Below, in pieces: positions 8,713 to 18,895 of a DNA stretch of 64,000 bases (position 1 is its first letter; each line of letters starts with the position of its first letter). This DNA is from CALMEE01 sp041748315 (GTDB lineage: Bacteria; Planctomycetota; Planctomycetia; Pirellulales; Pirellulaceae): assembly GCA_041748315.1 (NCBI GenBank), contig JBGTDM010000087.1, positions 4,050 to 68,049 of the forward strand, read 5' to 3'. A model generated the notes under the pieces. The model was given only the letters and a program-made list of their open reading frames with translations. It did no database searches and was not told the origin of the DNA. A program made the translations under genes and the position numbers.

Positions 8713-10323
8713 TTACTCGTACCGCAGAGCTTTGACGGGGTGCATCCGCGCCGCTCGTAATGCGGGCAGCACGCTCGCCAACACGGCGATTAACATCGCC
8801 CCAATTGCAACTCCGACGACCATCCATGGGTTCACAATCGTCGGGATACTGTCAAAGTAATAGATGGTCGGATCAAAGATTTCCCGGCCTGACAAATAGC
8901 CAAGGAGGGTGGCAATGTCGTTAATGTAAAGTACAAACAGGAGTCCCAATACGATTCCAACGCCGGTTCCTACCGTACCCAAGGAAAGGCCATAGGTAAG
9001 AAATATTGACATCACTCCACCACTGGGAGCACCGAGTGATTTAAGGATTCCAATATCTTTGGTCTTCTCGACGACGATCATGTAAAACGTTGCCAAAATT
9101 CCAAAGCCTGCGACGGCGATGATCAGGAACAATAAAATGTTGAGAATCGTTAACTCCAAATTGACAGCGCTCAACAATGGACGTTGCGTATCCTGCCAAG
9201 TCTGAATGACATAACCGGTTTCGAAGGGTGGAAACCTGGCTTGCAATTTGTCGCGTGCAACATCCAGTTTTGTACCCGGTTTCAACTTGATCTGAATCGC
9301 AGAAACGCTCGTCATTCCAGTTTCCGGTTGAATCATGCCACGAAGCCTCTGCATTTTAGACAACGGCATGAACGCAAACGTGCTGTCGTATTCGTGCATT
9401 TTCGAACTATAAAAATCCACCACCGTGCAATTTTCACGAACGGCATTGGGGTTAGCGCCGGCCGTTGGCAATGTGATGTAAACATCGTCCCCCGGTCGAA
9501 TCATAAACGATTCCATATTTTCACCCGTTTCAGGGTCTTTGTACTTTCGGCTGGAAATTGCGATTCCCAAGACGATTCCGGTATGCTGATCGCGCCGCGC
9601 GTCGAAGATTTGATCGATGGTCGGACCAGGCAAATGTCGATCAAAGGCATCTCGCATGGGGGGTGCGCCTGCCGTTGAGGCATTGATTTCGTCAAACTCG
9701 TCAATGGTTTTGATCACTTGGGGCAACTTGGGAAGCTCGATCACGCCCGTCAAATCTTGAGGCACTGGAGCGGATTGCCGATTCATTTGCACCAACCTCT
9801 CGTACTGCAGATTGGCCTCTTCGTTCCACGCTGCAATCATCCTGCGATGTTCCCAGCCGCACACGCCCAACGACTCATCATAGCCATCCGCTTGCAGCTC
9901 AAAACTGAGCTTTTTTCGATGATTTGTATTCATCAAGAAGGGGTGAAAATCGGTGACTTGTCCAAACGATTGATCGTCGATGCCAATGAGCAAGATCTGC
10001 TGTGTCATTGGGAAACCATTCACCTCGAAGTGCATCAAGGCTGGAACTCGCACCACCGCCGTCAATTGCTCAAGATCGTCACCTAGAACTTGCTTGATCT
10101 CGTGGATGTGATACTCCGGATGATAGATGACTCCCAACCCAGGAGCTGCGATTTCTACATCGGACAGGATACCATGCAGTCGTGCATGCATTTCGGTGAT
10201 GAAGCCAGCCATCACACTATTCACGACAATCAACGTCGCTACACCCAAAGTCACGCTGACCACCGAGGCCAATGCAATAAATCGGGTCCGTAGGTACCGC
10301 CAGGAAAGCAGTAGTTTATACAT
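8713..10323 (-). CDS. ABC transporter permease, LolC/LolE family
   Basis: A protein of about 536 residues with one N-terminal membrane helix (about 15-45), a large periplasmic domain (about 50-385) and three C-terminal helices in the FtsX/MacB arrangement, ending PALRAARMHPVKALRYE, a typical LolC/E C-terminus. It is longer than E. coli LolC or LolE (about 400 residues) because of an enlarged periplasmic domain. The ATG at 10323 is preferred over the TTG just before it. It sits between lysS and the LolD-like ATPase on the minus strand with small gaps, a plausible operon. Only one permease gene is present, so the complex would be a homodimer. Confidence 0.88.
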   Translation of the reverse strand: MYKLLLSWRYLRTRFIALASVVSVTLGVATLIVVNSVMAGFITEMHARLHGILSDVEIAAPGLGVIYHPEYHIHEIKQVLGDDLEQLTAVVRVPALMHFEVNGFPMTQQILLIGIDDQSFGQVTDFHPFLMNTNHRKKLSFELQADGYDESLGVCGWEHRRMIAAWNEEANLQYERLVQMNRQSAPVPQDLTGVIELPKLPQVIKTIDEFDEINASTAGAPPMRDAFDRHLPGPTIDQIFDARRDQHTGIVLGIAISSRKYKDPETGENMESFMIRPGDDVYITLPTAGANPNAVRENCTVVDFYSSKMHEYDSTFAFMPLSKMQRLRGMIQPETGMTSVSAIQIKLKPGTKLDVARDKLQARFPPFETGYVIQTWQDTQRPLLSAVNLELTILNILLFLIIAVAGFGILATFYMIVVEKTKDIGILKSLGAPSGGVMSIFLTYGLSLGTVGTGVGIVLGLLFVLYINDIATLLGYLSGREIFDPTIYYFDSIPTIVNPWMVVGVAIGAMLIAVLASVLPALRAARMHPVKALRYE

Positions 10324-10387
10324 CAATCATCCTTGATTTTCTGTGGAAAAGGGGAGGTCGGCCCGTCGCTCTGACGGCCCGCCAAGT

Positions 10388-11986
10388 TTAACTCTTTGTC
10401 GATTCTGATCGCATCAGCGGAAATAAAATCACATCGCGAATCGATTGCGAATCCGTCAACAACATCACCAACCGATCAATGCCGATTCCCAATCCTCCTG
10501 CGGGCGGCATTCCATTTCGCAACGCTCGAACAAAATCGAGATCCATTCTGGCCATCGAGTCTTCCGTTGAAAGCCCAGCCAATTGGGTTTCGAACAGTCG
10601 CTGTTGCAAATCGGGATCGTTCAGTTCCGTATATGCGTTAGCTAATTCGACACCGCATACGAACAATTCAAACCGCTCGGCAATCGTCGGGTCATTCGCC
10701 TTTCGCTTGGTCAACGGGCAAATACTCGCGGGATAGTCGATGACAAACAGGGGACCGAGCAACGCATCTTCGACTTTGGCTTCGAAAATCTCGTTTTTGA
10801 TCACGTCAGCATGCTTGGCATCAACCTCCAATCCAATTGACTTGGCATAATCTTTTACTGCGCCTTCGTCTAATGGGTCAACGCCGGTATGCTCGGCTAG
10901 CAAATCATTGTATGGACGTCTTTCAAACGGAGGCGATAAATCAAGCTTCTGTTCACCCCACGTTACCAGCGTTCCCAATCCGATGGCTTTGCTAGCGTTG
11001 GCGATCACGGCCTCGGTCAAGTCCATCATCGATTCATAATTTCCATAGGCCTGATAGACCTCCAGCATCGTGAATTCCGGATTGTGTCGCGGACTGATAC
11101 CCTCATTTCGGTAAACGCGTCCAAGTTCGTAGACTCGCTCAAGTCCACCGACCATCAGTCGCTTTAAATGTAACTCCAAAGCAATTCGCATGAACAGGTC
11201 CATGCCCAAGGCATTATGAAATGTCTCAAAAGGCCTCGCGGCGGCGCCCCCGGCAATGGTATGAAGCGTGGGGCCTTCGATTTCCACAAATTGATGCTGG
11301 TCTAATGTGTTACGGATCGACTGCACGATCTTGGTGCGATTCAAAAACCGTTCGCGTGATTCCGAATTGTAAGCCAGATCGATATAACGAAGGCGTTGCC
11401 GAAGTTCAGGGTCGACGAGCCCGACATGCTTTGCTGGAGGGGGTTCGATGGTCTTGGTTAAGAAATGAATCTTCTCGGCAAAGATCGACAGTTCACCTCG
11501 CATCGTCATCTTCAATTCACCATCGACGCCGATCAGATCACCGAGATCGAGATTTTGGACCAGTTGCCAGTTCTCTTCACCAACCTGGTTCTTTCCAATA
11601 AAAAGCTGGATCGTGCCAGTCCAATCCTGTAAATCGATGAATTGAAGCTTCCCAGTATCGCGATGTAGGACAATGCGTCCGGCCGCGCGAACTTGCGGAC
11701 CGACTAACTCGCCACCCCCATGTTCTTGCTTCCAAGCTCGTAAATCGAAACCGTCATAAAACTGAGGACCGTCAATCAACTGGCCATCGGTGGTTTGGAA
11801 CTTGATCTCATCTTCCCGAGCCCGGATATCGCTAATCCAACTGCGGTTGTCAAACCGCCCACCCCACGGGTCGATGCCTAACGCAACGATATTTTTAAGT
11901 TTAGCGCGGCGCGCGGCAATCACCGCATTGATATCCTCAGGCTCCTCGGCCTCACTTCTAGTTTCACTCATGCGATTCGTTGTCAT
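10388..11986 (-). CDS. lysS: lysyl-tRNA synthetase, class II
   Basis: This class II aminoacyl-tRNA synthetase attaches lysine to tRNA-Lys. An OB-fold anticodon-binding domain lies in the N-terminal third. Motif 2 with YRNEGISPRHNPEFTMLEVY and motif 3 with GLGIGIDRLVMLLTD near the C-terminus are diagnostic of LysRS. The length, about 532 residues from the ATG at 11986, is slightly over the usual 500. A further ATG lies at 11971, and an in-frame TTG at 12103 would add 39 unconserved-looking residues. No start has a convincing Shine-Dalgarno sequence. It heads a minus-strand run with the LolC/E permease and LolD ATPase. Confidence 0.95.
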   Translation of the reverse strand: MTTNRMSETRSEAEEPEDINAVIAARRAKLKNIVALGIDPWGGRFDNRSWISDIRAREDEIKFQTTDGQLIDGPQFYDGFDLRAWKQEHGGGELVGPQVRAAGRIVLHRDTGKLQFIDLQDWTGTIQLFIGKNQVGEENWQLVQNLDLGDLIGVDGELKMTMRGELSIFAEKIHFLTKTIEPPPAKHVGLVDPELRQRLRYIDLAYNSESRERFLNRTKIVQSIRNTLDQHQFVEIEGPTLHTIAGGAAARPFETFHNALGMDLFMRIALELHLKRLMVGGLERVYELGRVYRNEGISPRHNPEFTMLEVYQAYGNYESMMDLTEAVIANASKAIGLGTLVTWGEQKLDLSPPFERRPYNDLLAEHTGVDPLDEGAVKDYAKSIGLEVDAKHADVIKNEIFEAKVEDALLGPLFVIDYPASICPLTKRKANDPTIAERFELFVCGVELANAYTELNDPDLQQRLFETQLAGLSTEDSMARMDLDFVRALRNGMPPAGGLGIGIDRLVMLLTDSQSIRDVILFPLMRSESTKS

Positions 11987-12557
11987 TAAAAAGGGCTTGG
12001 ATATTGCTGAAACAAGCGGGCTCCGCACTTGTTCTCGTCGGCATTGGTACTGGACTTCACAAACGTTGGGTTTCGGATAATTATCTTGAAAGATCTGTAT
12101 CAACCTCCGCGAGCCAACGCCGGAATCCGATCTATTCTAGCTTGTTTCTGCCATCTTGCACGCGGGCATCGATTATCGTCCAGCGATAGGTGAAGTCTTT
12201 TCAAATCGTTTTTTGGGGTACCGTCGTTCTCAAATGCAGCGCTCTCGGCTGGCTGTTCTCAGCCTCAGGTGCCTCAGTGCTTCGCTCCATTCTTAGTGCG
12301 GGCCAGGCCCGGGGACTCAATATGTGAACACCTTGCGCCCGGATTACCGTCTGAGTGCAGAAAAAGTGATCGATGTCGCTGATCCAACAATGTTGGCGGA
12401 GGCTACATGAGGCCGCGATGGAGGTCCTGGACGGGTGATGTGCCAACCTGTGCCGCACATGGTGGCAAGTCACTCAGAAAAATCGAAGTGAACGCACGTT
12501 TAATCGCAGCCCAACCTGCCATTGCGCTTGAGCAGCACAAGCGGCGGGAGGAATACT
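11987..12557. other. intergenic region upstream of lysS
   Basis: About 570 bp separates the SDR gene from lysS, both on the minus strand. Short reading frames here have no family resemblance or start signal. It should hold the lysS promoter, but no convincing elements could be picked out. A small GGCTG/CAGCC hairpin occurs near 12250-12265 without a T tract. Confidence 0.3.
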
Positions 12558-13388
12558 TCAATTCGTGAACCTGGCGACGATTCGATTCGCCAAGGTCGGG
12601 AACAATCGATCCAGCCAAACTAGTCCCCAGCCCGACCATGAAAGGATGATTTCATTCCGGCCGTTTTTCATCGCTGCGATGGTCTTGCGGGCGACGTGGG
12701 TGGGCGACTGGGCCTGCGAGAGCTTCCAAGGCTTGCCTGTCGAATTCTCCAACACCGAGTCAAAAAATTCACTGTCGGTTGTACTCGGGCTGACCAATAA
12801 TACATCGATCCCGGACTCGACCAACTCCGCTCGCAATGCATCGGAGAATCCGTGCAACGCGAATTTGCTGGCGCAGTATTCACTTTTGAGTGGCACCGCG
12901 CGATGGCCAAGCACGCTGCTGACATTGACAATCAACGGTCGGTTCTCTGCATGCATGTAAGGGATCGCCATTCGAGTCAACTCGGCCGGAGCAAAAAAGT
13001 TGACTTCCATCACTTTTCGAAGTCTTTCCGCCTGTGCGTGGACGTATGCGCCGATCGCACCGACACCCGCATTGTTGATCAACACATCGATGCCTCCCCA
13101 AGCGTGAACGGCCGTCTCGATCACTTTTAAGCGACAAGCGGGATCACAGATATCGCCAGGTACAACCAGGTATTGGTTGGCATTTTCCTCGTCGCTGCTC
13201 GTCGCTGATTGCACGTTGGATGAATTGTCCCGTAGGGCATTGGCTAAATCTTGAAGTCGATCCTCACGACGCGCGGTCAATAGGAGCCGACTCGTGACAT
13301 TGGCAAGTTGATTGGCCAATTCAAATCCGATACCTGATGAGGCACCGGTGATGATGATGCGTTTGTTATCCAAATCACGGCGGGCCAT
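12558..13388 (-). CDS. short-chain dehydrogenase/reductase (SDR)
   Basis: A 276-residue classical SDR: TGASSGIG at 14-21 for cofactor binding, NNAG at 105-108, Ser around 157-158 and the catalytic Y171/K175 in YCASK. The C-terminal part (about 240-276) is an extra hydrophobic tail that may be membrane-associated, as in DltE/SDR-A-type oxidoreductases. The substrate cannot be told from sequence. Its ATG overlaps the stop of hflX as TGATG, implying translational coupling. The pairing with hflX has no obvious functional meaning. Confidence 0.88.
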   Translation of the reverse strand: MARRDLDNKRIIITGASSGIGFELANQLANVTSRLLLTARREDRLQDLANALRDNSSNVQSATSSDEENANQYLVVPGDICDPACRLKVIETAVHAWGGIDVLINNAGVGAIGAYVHAQAERLRKVMEVNFFAPAELTRMAIPYMHAENRPLIVNVSSVLGHRAVPLKSEYCASKFALHGFSDALRAELVESGIDVLLVSPSTTDSEFFDSVLENSTGKPWKLSQAQSPTHVARKTIAAMKNGRNEIILSWSGWGLVWLDRLFPTLANRIVARFTN

Positions 13389-14764
13389 CAGGCGACATCA
13401 TCCATCGCTTGGTGAATAGAAGCCGGTTTTATATCGGGCGCAAGACGCGAACGCTGCTCATCAGATGTCGCAGGTGATTCATCCTGATCCCGGTCATGAA
13501 CCACGATTTCCTCAGCGAGGATTCGCCCCAAGTATTTCTGAGGAATTCGACAATGCACAATCGCTCGATCAGCTTCGTAACGAGTCGACAGGACTTCACC
13601 ATGTTCCGCCAAGTAAGCCATCAGGCGACCATTGCCAACATCCGTCACAATGTCCACATTGCGGAATGCCCTGCTGAGCGCATCGCTTACGGCCACCGCC
13701 AATCGCTCCATTCCGAGCCCGGTTTTGGCACTAACCTTAATCGCGTGTGGATAGCGACTTTGTAACCGTTCAAGGTGCTTTTGCGCGTCTGGGTGATCGA
13801 CTTTGTTGAGAATTAACAGGGTGTCCTTTTCATCGATCTCGAGTTCGCGTAAAACGCCGTACACGGCGCCGATCTGTTCAATCACCGCTTCGTTACTGGC
13901 GTCGGCAACATGCAACAACAAGTCTGCTTTGCGTGTCTCTTCCAAGGTGGCTCGAAAACTGGCGATTAAATTATGCGGAAGATCTCGAATAAAACCGACG
14001 GTATCACTAAGTAGAACCGGTCCCCAACTCGGCAACTGCCAGCGTCGAGTTCGGGTGTCGAGCGTCGCAAAGAGCTTGTCTTCGGCCAACACGTCGGCGT
14101 TGGTCAGCAGATTCATCAATGTGCTCTTGCCTGCGTTGGTATAGCCAACGATCGAAACGGTCATAAAACCGCGGCGGGATGATACGGTTCGCTGCTTTCG
14201 CAATTCAACCTGTTTGAGCTCTTGCTTTAGGTCGCTGATTCGCTTCTCGACGAGTCGGCGGTCGGTTTCCAATTGTTTTTCACCAGGACCGCGCATCCCA
14301 ACCCCCATTTTAATACGGGACAAGTGGGTCCACATTCGCTTGAGCCGGGGGAGCGAGTATTCAAGTTGTGCCAACTCGACGGCGAGTCGCGCCTCGTAGG
14401 TTTTCGCATGCGTGGCAAAAATGTCCAGAATCAACTCGGTCCGATCGAGTACTTTGACCTTCAACTCCTTTTCCAGATTTCGCCGTTGACCGGGTGACAG
14501 GTCGTTATCAAATAAGACGACATCGGCAGCGTGAAATTCAACCAGTCGAGCAAGTTCTTCGACCTTCCCCTTACCGAGATAAGTCGTGGTGTCCGGCTTC
14601 TCACGTCGTTGCGTCATCGAACCCAACACCAGAGCTCCCGACGTCTCAGCCAAGCCCGTGATCTCAGCCAACGGGTCGAATTCAAGCGGATGGTCGGGAA
14701 GAATGACTCGCACGACGATGGCGATTTCATTCTGGATCGAGTGCGGTTTTGCGCGATCGTACAC
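13388..14764 (-). CDS. hflX: GTPase HflX
   Basis: A 458-residue ribosome-associated GTPase. The HflX N-terminal domain includes TYLGKGKVEEL (about 61-71) and LFDNDLSPGQRRNLE (about 84-98), followed by the hallmark MRGPGEKQLETDRR at 157-170 and coiled coil. The GTPase domain has G1 GYTNAGKS at 207-214, DTRTRRW switch I, DTVGFIRDLPH and NKVD. The family splits stalled ribosomes under stress. The predicted start is GTG, with a GGAG too far upstream to be convincing. It is longer than E. coli HflX (426) at the C-terminus. The downstream SDR gene is coupled by a TGATG overlap. Confidence 0.95.
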   Translation of the reverse strand: MYDRAKPHSIQNEIAIVVRVILPDHPLEFDPLAEITGLAETSGALVLGSMTQRREKPDTTTYLGKGKVEELARLVEFHAADVVLFDNDLSPGQRRNLEKELKVKVLDRTELILDIFATHAKTYEARLAVELAQLEYSLPRLKRMWTHLSRIKMGVGMRGPGEKQLETDRRLVEKRISDLKQELKQVELRKQRTVSSRRGFMTVSIVGYTNAGKSTLMNLLTNADVLAEDKLFATLDTRTRRWQLPSWGPVLLSDTVGFIRDLPHNLIASFRATLEETRKADLLLHVADASNEAVIEQIGAVYGVLRELEIDEKDTLLILNKVDHPDAQKHLERLQSRYPHAIKVSAKTGLGMERLAVAVSDALSRAFRNVDIVTDVGNGRLMAYLAEHGEVLSTRYEADRAIVHCRIPQKYLGRILAEEIVVHDRDQDESPATSDEQRSRLAPDIKPASIHQAMDDVA

Positions 14765-15070
14765 AGGTAAGGTGTCGCTCCTTTGTGGTTTAGTTCAAGT
14801 TACGAGAGTTGGGGGGTTCAGAACAAGATGCATTCAGAGGCAAGCTCAATTGCATCAACCGGAACCCGCATCGAATCAATGACAGTCGTTTACAATACGC
14901 TGTTCACCTAAATCTTAGCACATCGATCAAAAAAGTGAAATTTGGCGACATTTCACTTGGAAAAAATAGTAAAACCCTGCTGCTTTTCACCCGCTCGCTC
15001 GGATTTTTGCGACAATTGAGTCAAGCGACGATAACGCTGGTCCCGGTTCGTAAACAGACTGTTGGAAATG
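14765..15070. other. intergenic region with minus-strand terminator
   Basis: This 306-bp spacer separates the lipoprotein gene from hflX. It holds the hairpin terminator at 14927-14958 and presumably the hflX promoter. No gene is visible. Confidence 0.35.
14927..14958 (-). terminator. intrinsic terminator of the lipoprotein gene
   Basis: AAGTGAAAT (14933-14941) and ATTTCACTT (14950-14958) form a perfect nine-pair stem with an eight-base loop. Read on the minus strand the stem runs into six T residues, giving a rho-independent terminator about 115 bp after the stop of the lipoprotein gene at 15071. Confidence 0.75.
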
Positions 15071-16216
15071 TTATTCGTTTTCTCGACTTCCGGCAGAATG
15101 ATCACGGGGCGAATCATCAACGGGAATCACAGTTGCGTCAACTTCTTTCGACGGTTCTTCTGCTGACAAGTCCGGTTTGAGCGTCAATAACACGCGCGTG
15201 CCTCTGGCAGGGATATTGTCAGTGAACGCCTCAAACATCCAATTCCCTTCCATATCGCTGCTTTCGATCGGCAGATCCATTGTCGCGATGGTAAAGTTAG
15301 AGACGCATACGAGCATTCCTGCATCACCACCGTAAAGCGTTTCACCTGTGTTAGGATCTTCCTGGGTAATACTCCCACCGAAAACCCAATCGATATGAAG
15401 CGCTTTTCGCGAAATTGAATTAAGGACCATCGACTTGGCATCGACCGTCTTCGGTTGGCCGTCTTCCAACCAGGTGACATCGATACGAATTTTTGTGCCG
15501 GAGGCTGGAACATACTCTGGATCGTAGCTGACAGGCGAGCCTACGACGGCTCCAACAGCCAGCAGTGCCGCATGGACGTTGAAAGCCGACGAGTTGACCG
15601 CTACAACCGACTCATGCTCTTTCAGAAAGGCAGGACAGGCGAACATCTCCAATATACCGCGACGCAAACAAATCCGTCCGCCAACGACGACATGTTTACT
15701 TTTCATGTCCACCCAAATCTCTTCGTCTTGTGAAAGCCGTATCCACGACTCGTCAATCGGAGGCAGCACAGAATCACGTACGAGCCGATCTTCGACGTAA
15801 TCGTCTTCGCTATAATCGTCCAGGGAATCCATTTCATCATCACCATCGAGCTCGACACCATCTTTTTTGAGCTCTGAGTCTTGCAATTGTGGACGGCCCT
15901 CATCCCGCCCTTCAAATGCAGTTGCGTCGCGGACATTTTTCGGTTGTTGCAAGATGATTGAATTCTGAGCGGACGATTCGCTTTCACCGCCCGTTGGCGC
16001 GGAATCAGGTGGACGCTTTGTTATGCTGTCCTCAATTTCATCGGAATCCGAAGCTTGTGATGCGGGCTTGCTGGACTGGGGAGCTTCAATCGCGTGATCG
16101 CGTGACGTGGATGGCACAGCCTGGCTTTGATCGGTATCATTTGCCGTTCGTTGGCAACCGCAAAGTAACACGCAAGCGATCATCGCAGTCAACTTCAGCA
16201 GATTTCGATCTAACAT
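15071..16216 (-). CDS. predicted lipoprotein of unknown function
   Basis: A 381-residue protein starting with a short signal peptide ending LLCGC (C21), a likely lipobox. A low-complexity acidic and Ser-rich linker follows (about 22-150, including runs of Asp/Glu), then a globular domain (about 150-345) with the segment MKSKHVVVGGRICLRRG. The last part is Ser/Asp/Glu-rich. The lipobox and linker suggest a surface- or periplasm-anchored protein. The globular domain resembles conserved planctomycete proteins of unknown function by eye only. A perfect hairpin terminator lies 115 bp downstream, so it is probably monocistronic. Confidence 0.65.
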   Translation of the reverse strand: MLDRNLLKLTAMIACVLLCGCQRTANDTDQSQAVPSTSRDHAIEAPQSSKPASQASDSDEIEDSITKRPPDSAPTGGESESSAQNSIILQQPKNVRDATAFEGRDEGRPQLQDSELKKDGVELDGDDEMDSLDDYSEDDYVEDRLVRDSVLPPIDESWIRLSQDEEIWVDMKSKHVVVGGRICLRRGILEMFACPAFLKEHESVVAVNSSAFNVHAALLAVGAVVGSPVSYDPEYVPASGTKIRIDVTWLEDGQPKTVDAKSMVLNSISRKALHIDWVFGGSITQEDPNTGETLYGGDAGMLVCVSNFTIATMDLPIESSDMEGNWMFEAFTDNIPARGTRVLLTLKPDLSAEEPSKEVDATVIPVDDSPRDHSAGSRENE

Positions 16217-16525
16217 AAAAACTCTTTCTTCGTCTAAGTCGAAAAGCCATGCACAAACGGTTGGCGAACAGACAAGTGGCTAAATACAAACAGCGTGTTT
16301 CATTCATGATTCTACGCAACTTCATTGTTCACTCAACCTGAAAACATTTTTTCGCGGCGGGTTCGTATCGTCACCGAAAAGGTGCTACCGGCGAATGGGG
16401 TATTTCTTAACATCGCCGAGTTCGCATGGTAGATGCGAATTGCGAGCTTATTCCAACACCAGTCGTTTCAGGTATGCACTTGACCATCCATAACCACAAC
16501 CCGATGCCGAAACAAAATAGCACCA
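16217..16525. other. intergenic region between ispH and the lipoprotein gene
   Basis: About 309 bp without a supported gene. A small hairpin TTCGCAT/ATGCGAA with a five-base loop lies at 16421-16439, downstream of ispH on the minus strand, but no T tract follows it, so it is at most a weak terminator. Confidence 0.3.
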
Positions 16526-17461
16526 TCAAGATTGCGCCAAATTTCGGAGTACTTTCGGTAGAGGGAATTGGACACTCTCACTTCTCACCTCGCGCACTTC
16601 AACATCGGCGTCGTAACGATGCTCCAACCATTCGATGCATTGTTGAACGACGGTTTCCGGTGCGCTGGCACCAGCGGTAACGAGTACGGTTTTCGTGTCA
16701 GCAAACCATTCCGGTCGCAGATCCAAAGGACCATCGATAAGATACGCTGGAATCCCGACATCGTTGGCAAGTTCACGCAATCGTTGGCTATTGGAACTGT
16801 TTTGACTTCCTAGCACAACACAGATGTCGGCTTCCTTCGCTAAACTGCGAACCGCTTCCTGCCGATTCTGTGTCGCATAACAGATATCATCTTTTGGCGG
16901 ACTAACAAGACTCGGATATTTTGATCGCAATCGCTCAATAATTCGATTGGCGTCATCGACAGATAATGTCGTCTGAGTCAGATAGGCAACCCTGGAATCA
17001 AGCGGCACGGTCAGGCGATCGACGTCCTCGACCGATTCGACCAGAATCATTGCGTCCGGTGCTTCGCCCATCGTGCCAATGACTTCATCGTGGCCATCGT
17101 GACCAATTAGAAAAATCGTATACCCTTCTTTGGCATACTTGATCGCCTCGAGATGGACCTTCGTGACCAGTGGGCAAGTGGCATCGATGGCATTGAGTTT
17201 TCGCTGTCTTGCGATTGCACGAATTTCTGGGGAGATTCCATGAGCGGAAAACAACAAGTTCGCCCCCATTGGAACTTCCGCCAAATCATCGACAAAGATT
17301 GCACCACGATTGGTGAATGAACGCACAACGTATTGATTATGAACGATCTCATGATAGACGTAGATTGGCGTTCCGAACGCTTGAATTGCAAGATCAAGGC
17401 TATCGATCGCCATATGAACGCCCGCACAAAATCCTCGCGGACTGGCCAAAAGCACTTTCAT
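16526..17461 (-). CDS. ispH: 4-hydroxy-3-methylbut-2-enyl diphosphate reductase
   Basis: The last enzyme of the MEP pathway, an iron-sulfur reductase that makes IPP and DMAPP. From the ATG at 17461 the three cluster cysteines fall at C12, C96 and C194, and the active-site residues H41, H74, H124 and E126 match the E. coli enzyme by position. Length is 311 residues, as usual. The start is set by GGAGG at 17467-17471, five bases upstream; an in-frame TTG at 17473 would overlap that ribosome site and is rejected. Dxs and IspA of the same pathway are encoded at 55-58 kb in this window. Confidence 0.96.
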   Translation of the reverse strand: MKVLLASPRGFCAGVHMAIDSLDLAIQAFGTPIYVYHEIVHNQYVVRSFTNRGAIFVDDLAEVPMGANLLFSAHGISPEIRAIARQRKLNAIDATCPLVTKVHLEAIKYAKEGYTIFLIGHDGHDEVIGTMGEAPDAMILVESVEDVDRLTVPLDSRVAYLTQTTLSVDDANRIIERLRSKYPSLVSPPKDDICYATQNRQEAVRSLAKEADICVVLGSQNSSNSQRLRELANDVGIPAYLIDGPLDLRPEWFADTKTVLVTAGASAPETVVQQCIEWLEHRYDADVEVREVRSESVQFPLPKVLRNLAQS

Positions 17462-17925
17462 AAATTCCTCCAACTCGTATCATAGTCGACCGCAGGCAGT
17501 CCGGCGAGGTAACGTGTTGTTTTTGAGAGTTAATTGGATCGAAACCGTGTGAATCTATTTTTTGTAAGTCGCCACTCGTTGTCAGCCGATACGGGGGGTA
17601 ACAACGCAACGGAATCCAGTGTTTATTGTTTGTGTCGCGAGTTTCGCTGTCAATGCAATTCAATGCTCAACTTCGGAAGAGTTCCTGATGGTCTGCAATG
17701 CCGACGTAGGTTTCGATTCGTAGTTCCTCTAGACCCATCGACCGAACCTACAATTCAGTTGACCACTCATGTGGCTGCATGGCAAAAACCTCGCACGTGA
17801 TCCGTACCTGACCGCAGCTTCGACGCCATGAATTGATTGGGCCGAGATCGGTCTCATCGGGAGTACCGAAGCTTGATAAAAATCGTTAGAATAGGTCGCC
17901 ATCGCGTAGGAAGGAAGAAATTGAA
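17462..17925. other. divergent intergenic region ispH / synthase-like gene
   Basis: About 464 bp between two divergent genes. It must contain both promoters. The only clear elements are the GGAGG of ispH (17467-17471) and a GGAAGGAAGA ribosome site just before 17926. No other gene is supported. Confidence 0.35.
17467..17471 (-). promoter_or_regulatory. Shine-Dalgarno sequence deciding the ispH start
   Basis: GGAGG on the minus strand, five bases before ATG 17461. It rules out the in-frame TTG at 17473, which would place the ribosome site inside the coding region. Confidence 0.8.
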
Positions 17926-18849
17926 ATGCCAGGCACCAACGAATCGATCCAATCAAAACCTGTTTCCCTGTCCGAAAGCAATCATGTATGCGATCAGTTG
18001 ACTCGCAAACATTTTCGTGACTATCGTTGGGTCGTTGGCAACCTGCCTCGGGAGCAACGCGACCAGGTTTTTGCATTGACGGCCTATTTGACGCGAGCCC
18101 TTGAACTGATGGACTCGCAAGTCTCGGCAATCGCTCGACGAGACGAATGGCAGGAATGGCGTGATCAAGTTCGTGATGGATTGCGTAACAATTTTCGATT
18201 GCCGGAGTTGCCTGCGATTGTCGACGCCGTGAATCGGCTTGAAATTCCGCGCGAGTATCTATTCGATGTGCAGGCGGGAGTCGAATTAGCGATCCGCTGC
18301 AAGAAATTTGAGGCATTCGACCAATGGATGCAAATGGCATCGCGAATTGGTGGATCAATGATGCTCGCCATGGTGCATGTCCTCGGTTTCGAAAAGCCGG
18401 GATTTGAGGAAGCTGCAATGGCTTGTGGCGAGGCTTTTTTTCTGGTGCAACTCATGGATGAAATGGGAAATGGATTCCATAATCTGATGCTGTATGCACC
18501 ACGCATGATCGCGAGAAACTGTAACGTCCATTTGGAAGGTATCAATCCGAAAAATCCTGGTGTGGAATATGCTCGATTTATTCGATCCTTGACTGCCCGA
18601 ATCGAGCCAAAATTCGAACAGGGTGGGAAACTCGTTAACTTCATGTCGTTCGACGGTAAGCGAGTCATCCGATCACTGGTGGCCATCCACTGGCAGATGT
18701 TCGTTAAAATGAAACAACACCCGGAATTCGTATTGCAACGGCGACATCAATTAAGTGCAAAAGAGATGTTGCAGTTGCGGTTTAAACATTTGATGGGCCT
18801 GGAGGGGCACGTGCCGGTGATCCATGAAGGATCGTCCAACCATCATTGA
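17926..18849 (+). CDS. squalene/phytoene synthase-like protein with degraded active-site motifs
   Basis: A 307-residue all-helical protein that lines up with the trans-isoprenyl synthase fold: LPREQRDQVFALTAYLTRA (39-58), IPREYLFDVQAGVELAIRC (107-125) and ASRIGGSMMLAMVHVLGF (138-155) match squalene/phytoene synthase (HpnC/HpnD) blocks. The two catalytic Asp motifs are not intact: the first (canonical R..DD..D) reads R57-ALELMD-S, and the second (canonical RD..ED) reads MDEMGNG at 177-183. It may therefore be non-catalytic or use a different chemistry, like the helper-type members of this fold. GGAAGGAAGA just upstream fixes the ATG at 17926. It is divergent from ispH and is followed by a small membrane protein. 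Confidence 0.7.
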   Translation: MPGTNESIQSKPVSLSESNHVCDQLTRKHFRDYRWVVGNLPREQRDQVFALTAYLTRALELMDSQVSAIARRDEWQEWRDQVRDGLRNNFRLPELPAIVDAVNRLEIPREYLFDVQAGVELAIRCKKFEAFDQWMQMASRIGGSMMLAMVHVLGFEKPGFEEAAMACGEAFFLVQLMDEMGNGFHNLMLYAPRMIARNCNVHLEGINPKNPGVEYARFIRSLTARIEPKFEQGGKLVNFMSFDGKRVIRSLVAIHWQMFVKMKQHPEFVLQRRHQLSAKEMLQLRFKHLMGLEGHVPVIHEGSSNHH

Positions 18850-18895
18850 AGTGCCAAGTTCATCTTCGATTAATCTAAAACCAAAAATAGAAATC

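Noticed and set aside
17729..18418. 229-codon open frame on the minus strand
   Set aside because: Antisense to the squalene-synthase-like gene, which has a clear ribosome site and family resemblance.
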